From assembly GCA_937883755.1 (NCBI GenBank), contig CAKZYA010000063.1, positions 1 to 64,000 on the forward strand: a DNA stretch of 64,000 nucleotides, read 5' to 3'. Of this stretch, positions 1 through 10,800 are shown piece by piece. The DNA is from an uncultured Flammeovirgaceae bacterium (GTDB taxonomy: Bacteria; Bacteroidota; Bacteroidia; Cytophagales; Cyclobacteriaceae). The notes beneath the pieces are model-generated. The model searched no databases. It had not been told where the DNA came from and worked only from the letters and a program-made list of their open reading frames with translations. The number at the start of each line of letters is the position of its first letter. Position 1 is the first letter of the stretch. A program made the position numbers and the translations under genes.

Positions 1-643
1 TATGATTCAACTCATGCTTAACAAACTTGCTTAAATATTTCCAAACACGCTCTAAGTCTTTCAATTTCTTTCTCTGAAGTGATTTAAACTTTTGGTATTA
101 GATTCATAGGAATAGCTTCATACTCAGTAAGTTTAAGTGATACAAAGTATAGCATAAATTGTATCAAAAGCTGAGCAAATTATTCGTTTTAATGAATTGA
201 AAATCAAAGCTTTAGCATAAATATTCTCTAAAAAGTTTAAATCACTTTGAAGATACAATACTCAAACATGTATCGTTTAGGTATACAATATTGTATATCG
301 AATCTAAGTAGTTCATTATCAAAATGACATTAGCTGCTGTTAAGGGAGGTTCTTTAAACCTATATTTTAAAGTCTAAGCAACTTGTTAGAAACTGCTTTC
401 GCTCCTTCTTACTCCCTTAGTTTAGGCACATCATTATCCGTGATTTTTCCGTACTGGTTATAAGTACATAGTGGATAATCAATGCTTCCTTCCCTTGCTG
501 ATGAATATACTCCTTTAAGTTCTTTTGTATTGCTCAGTCAGTAATCAAGCGACAGCCAATTAGCCAACGCTCTTTAATTTTTTCTTGCCACCTTTTGGTT
601 TGGCGCGACTAGTAAAGAGTAAAAGCGAGGCAAATAATTCTAA
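1..643. other. Gene-free AT-rich stretch with two dyads
   Basis: I see no convincing coding region here on either strand. Two dyads stand out: an 8-bp inverted repeat TGATACAA/TTGTATCA (139-146 and 159-166) and a perfect 16-bp palindrome at 282-297. Either could be a regulator site for a gene left of the window, but no neighbouring regulator is visible. The stretch 540-640 is uninformative on both strands. Confidence 0.5.
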
Positions 644-1873
644 TTAAGGTACAACTATCTCAGCCGACTGGCTCTTGGCTGATTCTAATCCAGACCAATT
701 GACCAAACTCACTTGGTAGCGGTAGGTCTCATTAGGTTGGGCACTGGTATCAACGTATTTCATTTCTGCCAGCGGTGGTGAAGGAGTATCGCTATAATTC
801 GGCTTTCGATAGTACTCAGTAGACTCACCTTCTTTAGATGACGCAGTGGTATACGGGGGTAGTAGCTCGCCATTCCGGTAGACACGAAACGTTTTAATCC
901 CACTCTCCCAATCGGGGGTAGCCTCCCAGCTTAGCTGAACACCCTTATCCACTTGGGCTGCTTTCACATTCACTGGGGCTTGGGACGGGGGAGTAAAATC
1001 AGGGACATTTCCTAGTTTAGTAAAGCTTTCCCACTGAGCCGCTACGACCTGATTGGGAAACCAGTTATCGCGCTGACTATGCTCGGTAGGCCGAGTCGTC
1101 TCTGTTTCCTCGAATCCTTCTAGTACTGCTACAATCCAGGGAATTGTCAGATACCGGGTATTTCCAGTTCCGTGTCCAGAAGCAGGGTCTATTACTAAGG
1201 TGACCGGGGCATTATTCTCCCGCATTAACGAAAAGACACTAATACCGTCTTCGTACAGAGCATTAAAGCGTTCGTGTCCTTTCTCTTCAATACCTACGTG
1301 AATTAATGTAGGAATATCCGTAGCATACGGGACACTCTGTAGTTCGGTATCCCGATCTTCTCGCCGACGGAAGCCGGCTGATTGAAGTATAGCGGCATCA
1401 AACCGCTTGGGGTGTTTGGTTAGCATAGCCTGAGTCCAGTAACCACCTCCGGAATGCCCCCAGATTACCCAATTGACAGTAGCTACTTCAGGATGATTAC
1501 TTTGCTGTGCTAATTCATCTAGCGCCAGTAAGAATGCTCGCTCAGTACCGTTATTAGGGTCGCACCAGTCAACGCACTCACCCTGGGGCCATAGACTAGA
1601 GCCTAACAGCGCTGATTGGGTTTTCTCCGCCAGCAGTCGCCAGTGCAGATCATCGGTGGCGGTTTGTCCGGCGGTCTGAGCTCCTTCCCCACAGCCGTGT
1701 TGGTGTAAAATAATTCGTTGTACCTGATCCAGCCCTTCAGGAATCCAGAGGGTGTATTCTGCTCGGGCAAAAGCTTCGCCCTCCTGGGGTTTGATAACGA
1801 CTTTGTAAGTGGCGTAACTATCAAGACTTACTATTAAACAGGCTAGGGTTATGATTAGGTAATGAGCTTTCAT
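644..1873 (-). CDS. Secreted alpha/beta-hydrolase (esterase-like) with C-terminal Fn3 domain
   Basis: A 409-residue exported hydrolase. Residues 1-22 form a Sec signal peptide (basic start, hydrophobic core, cut near SYA-TY). The body has the alpha/beta-hydrolase layout: an oxyanion-type HQHGCGEG segment near residue 58, the nucleophile elbow GHSGGG near residue 139, and a late DPASGHG stretch that should supply the catalytic His. The last ~110 residues (from PSQAPVNVKAAQV) look like a fibronectin type III domain. The fold resembles PHB-depolymerase or feruloyl-esterase relatives, but the substrate cannot be read from sequence. It stands alone, so no operon informs its role. Hydrolase fold is well supported; specificity is unknown. 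Confidence 0.8.
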   Translation of the reverse strand: MKAHYLIITLACLIVSLDSYATYKVVIKPQEGEAFARAEYTLWIPEGLDQVQRIILHQHGCGEGAQTAGQTATDDLHWRLLAEKTQSALLGSSLWPQGECVDWCDPNNGTERAFLLALDELAQQSNHPEVATVNWVIWGHSGGGYWTQAMLTKHPKRFDAAILQSAGFRRREDRDTELQSVPYATDIPTLIHVGIEEKGHERFNALYEDGISVFSLMRENNAPVTLVIDPASGHGTGNTRYLTIPWIVAVLEGFEETETTRPTEHSQRDNWFPNQVVAAQWESFTKLGNVPDFTPPSQAPVNVKAAQVDKGVQLSWEATPDWESGIKTFRVYRNGELLPPYTTASSKEGESTEYYRKPNYSDTPSPPLAEMKYVDTSAQPNETYRYQVSLVNWSGLESAKSQSAEIVVP

Positions 1874-2063
1874 TAGGTACCGGATATTTCGTTGGTAAGA
1901 AATTGTCGATTATTCCTCAGGAAAGCAAATGAACGAAGTAGATCGAGAATCTTGAGCGTTTGCGCTAATCTTTTTCTCAATAAGTACCGCCATAATACTT
2001 GTACGTTAGTAGCTGTTCATTTTTGACTAGGTGTCCCCGTCATTACCACACAAACCTAAAGGC

Positions 2064-2140
2064 GGCGACCGCCAAAAAAGGCTAGGCAAGAAATCATGTT
2101 CCGCTCAAGGCTGACATGCCCTCCGCGATTTTGCCTGGCC
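2064..2140 (+). repeat. 77-bp hairpin repeat, left copy of an inverted pair
   Basis: This segment matches the reverse complement of 6487-6563 at 73 of 77 positions, so the two copies sit as inverted repeats on either side of the STAND NTPase gene. Weaker similarity extends outward to about 2014 and 6613. Each copy is also self-complementary at its ends: GGCTAGGCAA (2080-2089) pairs with TTGCCTGGCC (2131-2140), so it can fold as a long imperfect hairpin. It resembles a REP/MITE-like unit or a transposon end. The intergenic stretch 1874-2246 holds nothing else I recognise. Confidence 0.85.
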
Positions 2141-2246
2141 TACGCACTGAGCTGAATAAATTTTACAAGCCTACCTTAATTAGATAATGAATACATTAAG
2201 CAAAAAGTTTAACTGCTCAGCTTACTTTCGAGTCACCAAACCCAAT

Positions 2247-5200
2247 TTATTCTAATTTATCTGTATGGGGTTTGATAAGTTCATTTACCCAGTAGAGATA
2301 GACGAAAAGAGGGGTTATTTGCATCTCTTCCTGAAAAATCGTATTCCACTTTACGATATCTTGCGATGTTATAGTTGAAATTATACCCCCTTCTTCAGAC
2401 TCAGGTTGATCTAAGTTAAACAGTTTGGCAAATTCTATTAGATAATTTTGGTACTCTAAAAGTATTTCCGCAAATTCTTTTTTTTCATCGTTAACAGACA
2501 TCTCTTCAGAAGTTAAGGAGATACAAGATTGTATCAATGAGCAATCGTTCATGCTATGAATTAATAAGTCAACTACAATTTCCAACTTCTTTTTAATATG
2601 CTCTTTTACTAACTCTAATCCCTGCGCCTCATCATCTTCAAGTTTTTGAGCTAATTCTTCAACTTGCGATACGTGATTTAGGTACAATGCCATGCTCACA
2701 TTATTGCTTAGAAATCTTTGAGCACCCGTGAGACTTGTTATCTCAGCATCCCATGTTCCAACACCTAATTTTTGCGCCAATCTATTGGTGAATTTTTTGG
2801 AGTATATACTTATGGAGTCAAATGTTATTTCCTTATCTGAATCTAAAAAAATGAATGACGGAACCTGATAATAAATAGGCATAGTCACTCTGTTATAAAC
2901 TAACGGAACTATAGTAAGAGGGGAAAAATAATGATCAATGATAAGCCTCTTAATGGTCGTATAATCTGCCGGATAGAGGCTTTTACTAATTGCTTTTAAT
3001 ACAAATGCAAATTTTGAATAAATGTCTATCGGAGTATTTACATCAAATAAAATAGCTACTCTGCTAGCTTCACCTTCCTGATACTCAACGATATCATACG
3101 TTTCAATTTTTTTGCTATCACAGAGAAAAGAGAGATTATTATCTAGTTTATTCTCAATCGCTGATTTTAAGCCACTCGGAGAAGAATTCAGGATCTTTTT
3201 GGTCTGTGACTTTGATACTCCACTCCTGATTTGAGTGAATTTTTTCCAAGCTACGGCTACTTTGAGGTAACAGTCATTCTCCTCTTCAATTAGCGATTCC
3301 AACAAATCCCTTGGATAGAACTTTGAAAAATGCTTATTAAACAGAATTTGAAATTCAGAGAGCTTGCGATATGCATCAAACAAATTGATTATAGAAAGTC
3401 TGTACCAATTCGGGTTCCACCCTTGCTCCTCAAGTTTAGCGGTTATTTTCTTTAACTCTTTGCCTTTCTTGTTGTATGTAAAAAAGTTATAAACGTAAAT
3501 TTTGTCTATTTGAGAATAGAAGTTTGTTAGATAACTAAAAAAGTCTCTCGTGACCTCCAGATATTCACCAAAATCCATTAAGAACTGAGAATTGGAAGCT
3601 GGAATTACATTAACGAAATTATCTAGTAGGTTTCCGTCGTTTTTCTCTCTATGCTCTTTCGAATATCCCCATTTATCTAAAAAAGCTATTTTCGGAAGCT
3701 GATCAGCTTTAGGTAATTCTACTCTATACCACTCACTTTTGTAGTTAGTGAAGAAAGGTTCTAGCAAGGCAAAGTCTTTCTTTTTAAAGTATTGCTCTAA
3801 TATCTTTGTCAGAGAAGCAAGCATCTCTACATTCCTTTTTCTTACTTCAATTACTTCTGTCGTATAGTCCTTCCAATCAATTGAGCGATTTTGGTGCTTG
3901 ATATATTGATGAAAAACGCTATTAATCTCAGTTCGCCACGAAATAGGAAGGTTTTTAATAGGTATTCTTTTTATAGAATCATCATGTGGATACGGGATAA
4001 AATTTACCTTATGGCCAAACCCTTGCGTAGCGTAAGTTTCTTTATTTGGAATCGCCTTTCGTAGTAGATTGATAATATTGATCGATAGTTGATGAACTGA
4101 GGTTTGATTATATTCCTCCGTATCACTGACTAGATCATATATGAATCTAGCGTCTATTGTTTCATCCCCCTCTTCTAGAAATACTACATTGTATTCATTT
4201 TTAATCCTGTAGATGAAGTCCGGTAGAAATTTATCGTACAACTTCTTACTTTCAGCACTGTAGCTATAAAGCACCAATAGCACATCTGCATAAGTGTTGA
4301 TTGAAATCCTACTCAGTTCTTCAAAAGGCGGAAGATCAGAAAAAGCTACTTCTTTCCTAATCTCAAATCTATCTGCCCAGTATAATGTGTATGCTAATCC
4401 TGACCAATCCTCATCACTCATTTCTGAAGGACTAGGAACCTGAAAATGCATAAGCCAATCCTTTCCAAACTGGTAAACATCCTCCTTTTGTTTTAGCTGT
4501 CTACTAAGCCTAAGCATCTCTGCTACTTTCTCGTTTTTCTCACCCAATCCCGAGAAATCGACTCCCATATCATCAATCATCAGAAATAGAGTCGTATAAA
4601 ATTCCTTCCGAAACTCTATGATGAGATCATTATTAAGTGCTGAAAACTTTTTTATGCCCAACCAAAACAAAGCTCTCAAAATGCCTTCTGCTGTCTTCCA
4701 AGCAGCTATTTTATAGGTTTTTAATTCTTGAAGAAGTCTGAAAGATTCACCACTATCGTGGAAAGAGTTTAAAAGAAGTTTACTTACGTCATTTTCTGAA
4801 ATAACCTTTAAAGCATCACATGCTATTTGTTCAAGATCGTCAAACGAATCATCAATTAGTAGTTCTGATATGATTTGCGAGCGGATAGGGTGAAGTCCTA
4901 GCAGTAACTTTCCCTCAGATGAGGTTCTTAGAAAATATTCGTTTTCTAATTCTTCAACAAAAACCCTCAATTTAGATGAAGTAGATACTTTTCTCAAGTT
5001 GGCAGTATTTATTTCACACCCATACCCATGAGCGACTGCTATCACTTTTAAAAGATAGAGTACGTTCTCGTTCCACCTTTTCTCTATTTTTCTTATCTGG
5101 TTTCTTAACCGAATCTCAAGACTTTCTCCTTGTGTAATTAGATAAACGAATTCTAACAGAGAGCCGCTCTCGCCAAAATTTATCCACGCTTCATCAAAAC

Positions 5201-6425
5201 TGGTGAATTTAAAATCCACTTTAATTTTACTGATAGAATCATAAATATCTTGCGCCTCGGTCTTGGAAAAGTTAAGGAGTAAATCACCTACCTTCGTAAA
5301 TTCACCAATATTTTCAGAACGATTATAATCTTCTGCCCTTATAGTCACCAGCAATTTCAGATTCTCGACTTCAATCAGTGACTTTATCAGCTGAGTCCAT
5401 TTTTCAGTTTCATTAGGAGGGACATCAATCAAAATACAGACTGGTAAGTCGTAGGGTTCTACGAGAACTTTTAAAGCTGCTAGAATACTTGGTATCTGAG
5501 ACGTAGAGAAGCTTTGATGAATCCAGAATGAGAGATTGTTGGGAAAGTGTGAATACAAGTATCGGTAAGCGAGAGTACTTTTTCCCTGCCCAGAGGCACC
5601 CTGTACAACTACAACATTGCTTTCCTGAAATAGACTCTGTAGTTCTATTATTTTCGGTTTACGGATAACATCGAAGCCTCCAATAATGTGTTCATATTTT
5701 GTTGATACTCCTTGGTAAAATTCATCTGCTAATAATTCTTTATTCGTATTATTTCTCTCAAACGGTTGAATGGTTGTACCAAACTCAATGAGAAAGGACT
5801 TTCTGCGACTAAAAAACAATCCAATATTCTTTAGCTTACCTATTAAACTATCTTTATCTACATACCCTTTATTTTCTGAGATTTTGTACAGCCAAAACAT
5901 CAATAAATCAAATGCTATCTCCGGTGAGAAACCCGTGATAACGTCTGAGAGATGTTCAATTGCTATATCCGTTAACTTTGTTTCATCTACCTCAGTAATG
6001 GAAAGCTGATTGAATATCCACTGAACCTCAGCTACTGAATAATTCTTTGCTAATAACTTCTCACGAATTGAAGATGATTTCTTCTCACTTTTTAGGGTAC
6101 TCAGCTCTCTTCCAAGCTCCCCGAATGACACTAGAAGTATGTTTGGGTTTAAATTTTCTTTATAGAAAGCCGTTAAACAACGTTTAAAAAAAGAATCTTC
6201 TTTTTCAGGTTCTAAGTTAGAAAGAGCGAGGTGGGAGGAGTAATTTTTGATTTGTATTACCTCCTTAATTTCACCAGAGCCTGATTTTATCAGTAAATCC
6301 TTAACACTTTCTGGATAAAAAATATCTTGAGAATTAGAGCTTAGAATTCTTTCTAGTATATAAAGAGTTTGGGTTCTAAAGCCCTTAAATGCTGCTTCAG
6401 CACCACTATTGGTATCAGTAAACAT
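2247..6425 (-). CDS. STAND-type P-loop NTPase with N-terminal nuclease-like domain, candidate anti-phage protein
   Basis: A 1392-residue soluble protein with no signal peptide. Residues 1-~110 look like a Cap4/DUF4297-type PD-(D/E)XK nuclease: an acidic VKDLLI strand followed by VIQIKNYSS near residue 60 (the Q-x-K signature). A Walker A loop GASGQGKST lies near residue 278 and a Walker B-like VCILIDVPP near residue 330, as in NACHT/STAND ATPases. The remaining ~900 residues are helical, without a recognisable repeat, and would be the sensor. Effector-STAND-sensor order and size fit Avs-like defence proteins, but I cannot name a described subtype. It is a single gene, AT-richer than the genes further right, and flanked by inverted hairpin repeats, which suggests transfer as a cassette. 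Function is inferred from architecture. Confidence 0.7.
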   Translation of the reverse strand: MFTDTNSGAEAAFKGFRTQTLYILERILSSNSQDIFYPESVKDLLIKSGSGEIKEVIQIKNYSSHLALSNLEPEKEDSFFKRCLTAFYKENLNPNILLVSFGELGRELSTLKSEKKSSSIREKLLAKNYSVAEVQWIFNQLSITEVDETKLTDIAIEHLSDVITGFSPEIAFDLLMFWLYKISENKGYVDKDSLIGKLKNIGLFFSRRKSFLIEFGTTIQPFERNNTNKELLADEFYQGVSTKYEHIIGGFDVIRKPKIIELQSLFQESNVVVVQGASGQGKSTLAYRYLYSHFPNNLSFWIHQSFSTSQIPSILAALKVLVEPYDLPVCILIDVPPNETEKWTQLIKSLIEVENLKLLVTIRAEDYNRSENIGEFTKVGDLLLNFSKTEAQDIYDSISKIKVDFKFTSFDEAWINFGESGSLLEFVYLITQGESLEIRLRNQIRKIEKRWNENVLYLLKVIAVAHGYGCEINTANLRKVSTSSKLRVFVEELENEYFLRTSSEGKLLLGLHPIRSQIISELLIDDSFDDLEQIACDALKVISENDVSKLLLNSFHDSGESFRLLQELKTYKIAAWKTAEGILRALFWLGIKKFSALNNDLIIEFRKEFYTTLFLMIDDMGVDFSGLGEKNEKVAEMLRLSRQLKQKEDVYQFGKDWLMHFQVPSPSEMSDEDWSGLAYTLYWADRFEIRKEVAFSDLPPFEELSRISINTYADVLLVLYSYSAESKKLYDKFLPDFIYRIKNEYNVVFLEEGDETIDARFIYDLVSDTEEYNQTSVHQLSINIINLLRKAIPNKETYATQGFGHKVNFIPYPHDDSIKRIPIKNLPISWRTEINSVFHQYIKHQNRSIDWKDYTTEVIEVRKRNVEMLASLTKILEQYFKKKDFALLEPFFTNYKSEWYRVELPKADQLPKIAFLDKWGYSKEHREKNDGNLLDNFVNVIPASNSQFLMDFGEYLEVTRDFFSYLTNFYSQIDKIYVYNFFTYNKKGKELKKITAKLEEQGWNPNWYRLSIINLFDAYRKLSEFQILFNKHFSKFYPRDLLESLIEEENDCYLKVAVAWKKFTQIRSGVSKSQTKKILNSSPSGLKSAIENKLDNNLSFLCDSKKIETYDIVEYQEGEASRVAILFDVNTPIDIYSKFAFVLKAISKSLYPADYTTIKRLIIDHYFSPLTIVPLVYNRVTMPIYYQVPSFIFLDSDKEITFDSISIYSKKFTNRLAQKLGVGTWDAEITSLTGAQRFLSNNVSMALYLNHVSQVEELAQKLEDDEAQGLELVKEHIKKKLEIVVDLLIHSMNDCSLIQSCISLTSEEMSVNDEKKEFAEILLEYQNYLIEFAKLFNLDQPESEEGGIISTITSQDIVKWNTIFQEEMQITPLFVYLYWVNELIKPHTDKLE

Positions 6426-6486
6426 TAATCGAAGTTATTCCTAAATATATAGCCTTCTCACAAAAATTTTTACTATTTGGTGCACT

Positions 6487-6563
6487 GGCCAGGCAAAATC
6501 GCGGAGGACACGTCAGTCTTGAGCGGAACATGATTTCTTGCCTAGCCTTTTTTGGCGGCCGCC
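6487..6563 (-). repeat. 77-bp hairpin repeat, right copy of the inverted pair
   Basis: Reverse complement of the 2064-2140 repeat with four differences in 77 bases. It starts 61 bp upstream of the STAND NTPase start codon, while the left copy lies 106 bp beyond its stop, so the pair brackets just this gene. The end facing the gene carries GGCCAGGCAA, the inner arm of the hairpin. The copies are conserved in their core and diverged outside it, as expected for a functional hairpin or a mobile-element end. Confidence 0.85.
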
Positions 6564-6908
6564 GCGCGATTCGTTTTTGTGGGGGCTACCCCGTGGCAAT
6601 GACAAAAGTGAACATTAACTAGCGCACAGGTGCGAGGGAAAGTACTTAAAGCAGTAGAACATTCAAGTGCAATTAAGCATATTCGTGCTCGAGATTTCTA
6701 GTCTTCATTTCACTACGCCTGAAGTAGCGTAAAAGGAGTAATGAGAAATGGTCACAAGGATAATCTCAATGCAAGATTTAAAACCAAATTGCACAAAAAC
6801 CTACCAAAACATCTATTCTCGATGACCAATCACAAACAATAACCCTAAAAGCACTAATTTTTCAGGAGCCAACAATGGTAAAACACCTCATCATTGTTAG
6901 TATCTGAC

Positions 6909-7046
6909 TTAGAAAAGTCTTACTGCCGACTGCATAGTGATATTCCGAATTAGAAAAATCTACTTTCCGGTCATCAAACTTGTTTTCCCAGCCCGAGAAG
7001 TCTCTATGCCGGCAGAATAGTGATATATCAAATCAGAAAAATCTAG
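6909..7046 (+). repeat. Degenerate tandem repeat, about 41-bp period
   Basis: A motif close to TAGAAAARTCT recurs near 6911, 6951, 6994 and 7034, about 40-43 bp apart. Alternate units are most alike: 6924-6963 and 7007-7046 share the ATAGTGATAT block and the AGAAAAATCTA block at a spacing of 83 bp. A related inverted motif (ACTTTTCTGATC) lies near 7190. It is not a CRISPR array, because neither unit nor spacer is constant. The 6564-7267 stretch around it has no credible gene. Confidence 0.55.
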
Positions 7047-7267
7047 TTGCTACTCGGAATTGCCACTTTTCAGATCGAAACACTCCCACTGACAGCAGAA
7101 TTGGCACTTTTACAGCCCGAAATGTAAGGTTGCAACGATGAAATAAAACTTCTCAATTAGCATAAGATACTAATCAGCGGGAAATAAGACTTTTCTGATC
7201 TTAAATCCTCTCTACACTATGGTCAAACGGCATTGCTTCATCTCAGATAGTGACTACACCACTGAGG

Positions 7268-7672
7268 CTACTCCATCGCAAAATCAAACCCCAACTTTAA
7301 CAACCGCATCACCTCATTCGTGACCTCAAACTCATGTTTAATGCGGATGTGGTAAGCAAATTTTTTACCGAACGGGGCCACTTTCTTTAGCTCATCGCTT
7401 TCCAACTGCTCCGAATGATAAAACTTCACATCCAGCTCCTTGCTCATCGGCTTAATAATCAACCAGGCTTTTTTATTGGTAAACACCACCGCGTGCTTAG
7501 CGGCTCCTACACTATTGGGCTGCCACTCCATCACGTTGGTCATAATAGTATCAAATGCTAGCACTAGTTCATCCGAGCTATCCAGAAAAAGCTCTCCAAT
7601 ATCTTTCTTCTCACAAGAGTGCGATTGGTTAGTTGTCTTAAACTTTCGCTCACAGCGAGGACAAGTCCACAT
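7268..7672 (-). CDS. DUF5655 domain protein with N-terminal zinc-ribbon-like motif
   Basis: A 134-residue cytoplasmic protein. The N-terminus has CPRC followed by HSC about 14 residues later, a likely partial zinc-binding knuckle. The remaining ~110 residues match the DUF5655 pattern: FTNKKAWLIIKPM, then KFAYHIRIK and a closing helix LMRLLKLGF-like segment. DUF5655 proteins are small, widespread and uncharacterised, often annotated as possible nucleic-acid or transport-associated proteins without proof. It stands alone between the repeat region and the divergent BNR-protein gene, 178 bp away. No function is assigned. Confidence 0.7.
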   Translation of the reverse strand: MWTCPRCERKFKTTNQSHSCEKKDIGELFLDSSDELVLAFDTIMTNVMEWQPNSVGAAKHAVVFTNKKAWLIIKPMSKELDVKFYHSEQLESDELKKVAPFGKKFAYHIRIKHEFEVTNEVMRLLKLGFDFAME

Positions 7673-7850
7673 AGGTAGGTTGATTGAAGATACTAAGGTA
7701 GTAGATTGTCGCTAATCGGAGAAAGGAAAGGGGAAGGCGGAGAACGGCTTTTTGTAACATTTTCTGTTTCACAAGCTCTGTTTTCCGTCCTCCTTTCTTC
7801 CGTCTTCCATCCTCCCTCCGTATATTCACAATTTAAAAATCACCTAACCT

Positions 7851-10800
7851 ATGAGAAATTTATACACAATCCTCACGCTAACCTGCTTACTGGCAAGTAG
7901 TTGGCTAATTTCAGCGAAGGCACAACAGCCTGACATTGAGAAAATCAGTCAGGCACTAAAGCCCCGCAGCATTGGTCCGGCGGGTATGAGTGGGCGCGTT
8001 ACTGCTATTGAAGCAGTAGAAAGTAATCCTGATATTATTTACGCGGGCACCGCTTCGGGTGGCTTATGGAAGTCCGAAGGCGGAGGCGTAGCCTGGGAGC
8101 CTATCTTTGACAACCAGTCCGTACTATCCATAGGCGATATTGCTATCTATCAGAAGAATCCAAATGTTATTTACGTGGGTACGGGCGAAGGGAATCCGCG
8201 CAATAGTCAATCAGCAGGTAATGGACTTTACAAAACGATTGACGGAGGAAAAACCTGGCAACATCTGGGCCTGGAAGCCACCCGTAACATCCATCGGGTA
8301 ATTGTTCACCCCGAAAACCCAGATATTGTATATGTAGGGGCGCAAGGTTCGGCCTGGCAGGATACTCCCGACCGAGGCGTGTACAAAAGTACCGATGGTG
8401 GACAGACCTTCGAGAAAATACTCTACGTAAACGAGCGCACCGGCATTGCCGATATGATTATTGACCCCAGCAATCCCGATAAACTGATTGCCGCCATGTG
8501 GGAGTTTCGTCGCTGGCCTTGGTTCTTCAAATCGGGCGGAGAAGGCTCTGGTTTGCACATTACCTTTGACGGTGGAAAAACCTGGCAGAAGCGAAGCAGC
8601 GATAACGGACTACCCGAAGGTGAGTTGGGCCGTATCGGGTTAGGAATTGCCCATAATAATCCGCAAGTAATGTACGCCTACGTAGAGTCTAAAAAGAATG
8701 CTTTTTACCGTTCCGACGATGGTGGGTTTAGCTGGAAGCAGACCGCTACCGAAAATATTGGTGGACGCCCCTTCTACTACGCTGATGTGGCGGTTGATCC
8801 TGAAAACGAGAACCGGGTATATATTGTAGAATCCAGCATCCACCGCAGTGTAGACGGGGGTAAGACCTTTGAAGTTCTATTGGGCTTTGATAAAGTACAC
8901 GTGGATCATCACGCCTGGTGGATTCACCCAAAAGATGGTAGCTTGATGATGGACGGCAATGACGGTGGTATGACGATCACCCGCGACCGAGGTGAGAGCT
9001 GGCGCTTTGTGGAGAACTTGCCATTGGCACAATTCTACCACATTAATTACGACATGGAGCAGCCCTACCACGTGATGGGTGGGATGCAGGACAATGGCTC
9101 GTGGCGCGGCCCGGCTTACGTTTGGCGAGCGGGGGGTATCCGCAACGCCTACTGGGAGGAAGTGGCCTTTGGTGATGGCTTTGACGTGGTACCCGACTCT
9201 AGCGATAGCCGCTATCTCTACGCTATGTGGCAGGGCGGTAATTTGCAGCGGGTAGATTTAGAGACAGGTAGTAATGCCTACATTAAACCTCAGCATCCCG
9301 ACGGTAAATTTCTACGCTTCAACTGGAATGCTGCCATCGCCCACGATCCGCTCGACGACCAGACGATCTACTACGGTAGCCAGTTCGTCCACAAAAGTAC
9401 TGACCGGGGCGAAACCTGGGAAATCATCTCTCCTGACCTTACTACGGACGATCCCGAGAAGCAAAAGCAACTGGAAAGTGGTGGCCTCACCTACGATGCT
9501 ACCCAAGCCGAGAATTTTACGACCATTGTATCCATCACCCCCAGTCCGCACCAAGAAGGCGTACTCTGGGTAGGCACCGACGACGGGAATATTCAAGTCA
9601 CCCTTGATGGGGGGCAGAACTGGGAAAATGTAGCCAACCGACTGAAAGATGTACCCGAGGGAACCTGGGTACCGCAAGTTCACGTATCACCCCACAATGC
9701 CGAAGAGATATTTGTAGTGCTGGACAATCACCGTCGTAACGATTGGAACCCGTACTTGTATCATTCTACGAACAACGGTAAATCGTGGGAGAATATGGTG
9801 CAGCCCAAAGATTCAGTCTTTGGCTTTGCGCTATCTTTCATACAAGACTTGGAAGAGCCTAACCTGATGTTTTTAGGTACCGAAGGCGGTTTGTATCTGA
9901 GTCTAAATGGTGGCGAAAGCTGGGACAAGTGGGGCAAAAACTATCCATCGGTTTCTACCGTTGATCTTAAAATTCATCCGCGTGAGCACGATTTAATTAT
10001 TGGTACGTTTGGTCGAGCTGCGTTTGTACTGGATGATATTCGTCCGCTACGAGAGCTCGCGAAAGAGCCATCCATCACCGATGAGCCCCTGCACGTATTT
10101 GATGCCCCCGATGCTTTCTTAGCGGGTTATAAACAAGCCGCCGGAACCCGCTTCCAGGGAGATGCAATCTATGATGGCGAGAATCGTCCGGCGGGAGCCA
10201 TGCTTACTTTCTCTATCAAGGAAATTCTGCCGAAAGAAGGCGATAGCACTCAGGCCAAAACCGATACGCTACTAGTAGAAGTACTGAACCAGAGCGCAGT
10301 GATCCGCACCCTGAAAGCAGAAGCCAAACCCGGCCTCAACCGTTTCAATTGGGATTTATCGCGCAAAGGCCAACGCGGCCCCGATACTGCAAAACCCAAG
10401 CAGAAGGATGCCCCCGAGCCATCGGGCTTTCCGGTATTACCGGGCACTTACACTGTCCGCCTCACATATGGTGATTATCAGGACTCTACCGAAGTAGATG
10501 TTCACCTCGACCCGCGTATCGAACTACCCGAAGCGGAGATTGCCGCTCGCAATACAATGGCTGAGCAGTATGTACAGTATGTTTCGCTGGCTACTCAAGC
10601 CGTCGATCAACTGAATGAAGCGAACAATACCATTGAATTGATTATGGGTCAACTCAGTAATCGTGAAGATGACGCTGCGGAACAGCTTAAAAAGCAAGGC
10701 AAGGCTTTGAAAGATTCAATCAAAGTACACAAAGAACTGATTGCCCAGAAAGAGGTACAGGGTATTCTGCGTGATCCCCACATCGTCAGTGGCAAACTGG

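Noticed and set aside
6909-7046. Possible CRISPR array
   Set aside because: Units are degenerate and spacing varies by several bases; no constant direct repeat.
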